From: Achromobacter sp. AONIH1
GTDB taxonomy: Bacteria > Pseudomonadota > Gammaproteobacteria > Burkholderiales > Burkholderiaceae_B
Length of the DNA: 64,000 nt
Assembly (NCBI RefSeq): GCF_002902905.1
Contig: NZ_CP026124.1
Location: 5,766,001 to 5,830,000 of the forward strand
Direction: 5' to 3'
Position numbers and translations under genes: made by a program. The notes below the pieces were generated by a model. The model was not told the DNA's origin and searched no databases. It saw nothing but the letters and a program-made list of their open reading frames with translations. Positions 61,963 through 64,000 of the stretch are shown here, piece after piece. Every line of letters begins with the position of its first letter. Positions within the stretch are counted from its first letter, which is position 1.

Positions 61963-62492
61963 TGCGCAGATTCCTCGTCACCCACTGGATGTTCCCCATA
62001 GCGATCCTTGTCTGGGCAGCCTTCAGCATCACCGCCGCGATCCAGCTAGAGCCGATCAAAGCAGCCCTTGGCTTGGGCGCCCTGATCTGCGCCTGCGGCC
62101 TCGCCTGGCACTCCTGGAAGGGCTATGCGCCCAAAGCTACGCCCCGTACCGCCCGCCTTCAGGCCGCCCCCGTGGAGCGCGACAGCGACGGCTATTGGAC
62201 CCACCCGGCGCACCCTGCGTTCGAAGAAGGTCAGCACGCCGAGGCCTTCGAATGGCTCGACGCTCAGCAACTCGAAACGGATATCGCCTACCTGGAAAGC
62301 GAAGCCGAGGATCACCCGGCCGTTGTCGCGTACTGGGGCGATGCCGGCGATTCCAATATCAGCGCCTGGGAACCGCCCCGCCCCGAGGGCGAAGGCTGGT
62401 TTGTCCTGTCCGTCCATGACACCGAAGACTGGGGGCCGGTATGCGTCTGGGTCCGCCATGCAGCCCAGCAGGGCAAAGGCGGTGCAGCATGA
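61962..62492 (+). CDS. Membrane-anchored hypothetical protein
   Basis: 176 residues. Two hydrophobic segments (MFPIAILVWAAFSITAAI, ALGLGALICACGLAWHS) precede an acidic soluble part with WFVLSVHDTEDWGPVCVWVR. It overlaps its neighbours by 1 and 4 bases. Function unknown. Confidence 0.7.
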   Translation: MRRFLVTHWMFPIAILVWAAFSITAAIQLEPIKAALGLGALICACGLAWHSWKGYAPKATPRTARLQAAPVERDSDGYWTHPAHPAFEEGQHAEAFEWLDAQQLETDIAYLESEAEDHPAVVAYWGDAGDSNISAWEPPRPEGEGWFVLSVHDTEDWGPVCVWVRHAAQQGKGGAA

Positions 62493-62761
62493 GCCGCGCA
62501 ACGATGCCCATCATGGGCGCCACCCTCTTGAGCGAAATTCCCTTCGCCATGATCGAGCCCCACGAAGCACAGGCCAAGCGCAACCACGGCCAATCCCTGA
62601 ACCGTCTCGCTGATCGCGGCGGGCTGGCCGTTCCGGAAGCGCTCGACATTCTTGAAGGGCGCCCGGGGGCCTCATCCAAGAACTGCCTCAACAATGAACG
62701 GTACTTGATTCATCTCGTTCGTGAATGGCGCGCCACCCAGCGCGAGGCAGATGCGTCATGA
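62489..62761 (+). CDS. Hypothetical phage-like protein
   Basis: 90 residues, helical: IEPHEAQAKRNHGQSLNRLA, LAVPEALDILEGRPG and NNERYLIHLVREWRA. It has 4-base overlaps on both sides. No family recognised. Confidence 0.68.
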   Translation: MSRATMPIMGATLLSEIPFAMIEPHEAQAKRNHGQSLNRLADRGGLAVPEALDILEGRPGASSKNCLNNERYLIHLVREWRATQREADAS

Positions 62762-62880
62762 ACTGGATCGAACTCGCCATAGGCTTTGCCGCGGGGTGCG
62801 GCTACAGCACCGCAGTCACCTTCGTTCTCGCCTATCTGGACCGGCGGGACGAACTGCGGTGCCAGGTTGCGGGGAGGTGA
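62758..62880 (+). CDS. Small membrane protein
   Basis: 40 residues, MNWIELAIGFAAGCGYSTAV then TFVLAYLDRRDELRCQVAGR. One helix, overlapping the previous gene by ATGA and 2 bases before the next start, so it fits the packed operon. Function unknown. Confidence 0.6.
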   Translation: MNWIELAIGFAAGCGYSTAVTFVLAYLDRRDELRCQVAGR

Positions 62881-62882
62881 GC

Positions 62883-63125
62883 ATGGGCTACATCAACCCG
62901 CTGCTGCGACTTCCCGCCGGTCAAGCTCTCCAGCAACTGCCCAAGGCCGACCGCGAACGTATCGAAGCGGTCATGCGTGCCTTGCGCGACCAGGCGAACG
63001 CGGAGGCCGAAACGGCTTGGCGCCGCCGCAAAGCACCCATGGCCGCGTACTGGCGCGCCGTCAGCACTTATGCGCGCCACGTCGCCCACGCGCTCGCCGC
63101 CAAACCCGACGAAGGCGCAAGGTGA
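62883..63125 (+). CDS. Hypothetical phage-like protein
   Basis: 80 residues, helical and basic (AGQALQQLPKADRERIEAVM, WRRRKAPMAAYWRAVSTYAR). GGGGAGG lies 6 bases before the ATG. Function unknown. Confidence 0.7.
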   Translation: MGYINPLLRLPAGQALQQLPKADRERIEAVMRALRDQANAEAETAWRRRKAPMAAYWRAVSTYARHVAHALAAKPDEGAR

Positions 63126-63129
63126 GCCG

Positions 63130-63396
63130 TCAGACCTTTCGCGCCGATTTATTCAATTTATCGATGTAATTGCATATCTCGCCGGCGGCGTCCCGAATCG
63201 CTCTATCCGGATCGACCGACGCGGCTTGGAGACCACGATCAAAGCGAGCCCAAAGACGCTTAGGCGTTCCCGGCGGCTGCCCCGTGAACTCCACATCGGC
63301 CAGATAGAGTCCCTGGCCATCATTCGTAGTGGGATGTCGGACCTCGATTCGAACCCACATTCCGCAGTATTCAAACTCTTTGGTTGCGATAGGCAT
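63130..63396 (-). CDS. Hypothetical protein on the opposite strand
   Basis: 88 residues, beta-rich N-terminus (MPIATKEFEYCGMWVRIEVR) and a helical end (AIRDAAGEICNYIDKLNKSA). GGAGGGC precedes the start at 63396. It breaks the plus-strand run as such genes often do in phage genomes. Function unknown. Confidence 0.65.
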   Translation of the reverse strand: MPIATKEFEYCGMWVRIEVRHPTTNDGQGLYLADVEFTGQPPGTPKRLWARFDRGLQAASVDPDRAIRDAAGEICNYIDKLNKSARKV

Positions 63397-63446
63397 GGCG
63401 CCCTCCTGTGCGCCAAATCCTACCCCATCCTCCCCGGAGTGTCAGT

Positions 63447-64000
63447 ATGACAAACCAGTACGCCGCCGCCCAGGCGGCCAAATCTCAAACCGTGCTGTCG
63501 TTCGATGAGCGTGAGCGCATCCTATGCCAGTACATCCGCGAGCCGATCAACCACGACCGGGAAATGGCCATCGCCATCGAAGCCGCCGTACTGTCCAATC
63601 TGCGCGCCCCCGTAACCGGGGAGGCGCAGCCGGCGGCCTACCTAACGCTGGACGAGGAAGGCTCACCCCGCATGTTGTTCTTCGATGTGGTCGAGGCACG
63701 CAGCTACTGCGCACTCGGCGAAGAGCCGGAGCCGCTATTCCGGAACGCAGCCCGCCAGGCCAGCGCCGACGACGTGCACAATGCGGCGCTGGAAGCCTTG
63801 GAGGCCGCCCGGCGCTTTATCCGCAACGGCATCGAGTTTGGCTACATCCGCATGCCGGACGCCGACAAGCCCGACCCTGCACACCGCACGCCGGGCATGA
63901 TCGACGCCGCAATCCGCGCCCTCAAGCAGCTCCGGGCGGACAAAGCCGCCCGCTGTACCTGCCCCAGCGGTGACGGCTCCCTGCGCCATCCGTGCCCGGC
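63447..64000 (+). CDS. Hypothetical phage-like protein, runs off the window
   Basis: At least 184 codons without a stop. The start is MTNQYAAAQAAKSQTVLSFD after CCGGAGTGTCAGT. It contains AAYLTLDEEGSPRMLFFDVV and GEEPEPLFRNAAR, the kind of layout seen in phage early-region proteins with a display-like beta domain, then a helical part and a CTCP motif near the window edge. Function unknown. Confidence 0.75.
   Translation, partial: MTNQYAAAQAAKSQTVLSFDERERILCQYIREPINHDREMAIAIEAAVLSNLRAPVTGEAQPAAYLTLDEEGSPRMLFFDVVEARSYCALGEEPEPLFRNAARQASADDVHNAALEALEAARRFIRNGIEFGYIRMPDADKPDPAHRTPGMIDAAIRALKQLRADKAARCTCPSGDGSLRHPCP

Larger units (their letters stand above)
51196..64000. mobile_element. Genomic island or prophage inserted in mutS (left end; right end not seen)
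   Basis: The left boundary is set by the break in mutS. The first 7.5 kb have clearly lower GC and different codon use from the backbone, carry two defence-like operons and IS remnants; from about 58880 GC rises and the genes resemble a phage early region. No integrase is in view. The two parts may be one prophage with cargo or a nested insertion. GTGACTTCCAT at 51201 and GTGACTTTCAT at 58799 flank the low-GC part. Confidence 0.75.

Overview
The window is GC-rich chromosomal DNA of a denitrifying betaproteobacterium of the family Alcaligenaceae, most likely Achromobacter or a close Bordetella relative. The pointers are a Bug-type (TctC) solute-binding receptor, the block lysC-tRNA-Ser / tilS / accA / alkA / cysS / ppiB / lpxH, and a complete nosRZDFYL-apbE cluster for nitrous oxide reduction. 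The genus is inferred from gene content only. Positions 1-51195 look like native backbone. From 51196 to the end the DNA is acquired.

Backbone, left to right. 1-7200: end of a flavoprotein, IclR regulator, cysteine dioxygenase, sirtuin, TonB-like protein, two genes sharing a duplicated small domain, LysR/short-chain dehydrogenase pair, GNAT acetyltransferase. 7383-8800: three identical tRNA-Arg(ACG) genes, each with its own promoter (clear -10 and, for two, -35) and two with clear hairpin terminators, with a small DUF3079 gene between copies, then tRNA-Ser(GCT). 8890-16959: housekeeping genes (aspartate kinase, TilS, AccA, AlkA-type glycosylase, CysS, a TPR gene broken by a one-base change, PpiB-type prolyl isomerase, LpxH). 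17009-22810: trimeric autotransporter adhesin, UppP, a TerC-CBS-CorC protein and a degenerate TerC paralogue. 23089-31985: nos operon. NosR passes electrons and supports expression, NosZ reduces N2O in the periplasm, NosD/F/Y and lipoprotein NosL supply copper-site maturation, and ApbE attaches FMN to NosR. 31992-37564: suhB, trmJ, Bug receptor divergent from an IclR regulator with two matching 15-bp palindromes between them, APH-like phosphotransferase, MscS channel. 37687-42827: four overlapping genes (imelysin, di-haem oxidoreductase, imelysin, DUF1513) forming a periplasmic, probably iron-related, operon. 43064-51011: mixed metabolic and small genes. A 0.6-kb non-coding array at 44684-45262 holds four diverged copies of a unit built from DnaA-box-like motifs.

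Acquired DNA. The first 20 codons of mutS start at 51136 and break off at 51195, where AT-richer foreign DNA begins, so mutS is interrupted at its 5' end. The island carries: (i) a translationally coupled three-gene operon (51348-52665) of an ADP-ribosyltransferase-like protein, a 99-residue protein and a SecB-like chaperone, which has the architecture of a toxin-antitoxin-chaperone phage-defence system of the CmdTAC kind; (ii) an SRAP gene cut off by a complete 1200-bp IS407-group IS3 element, whose other side is a truncated IS66 transposase; (iii) a second overlapping operon on the minus strand (58185 to 54882) of a HEPN-like protein, an ATPase with a KGGVGRST P-loop and a second P-loop ATPase, a candidate uncharacterised conflict system; (iv) from about 58880, a GC-rich run of small tightly packed genes with RdgC and a ParB-domain protein, resembling a prophage early region. 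No integrase, structural phage gene or right boundary lies inside the window.

The main points for follow-up are the interruption of mutS (predicted mutator state, possibly reversible), the two defence-like operons next to it, and the DnaA-box-like array.
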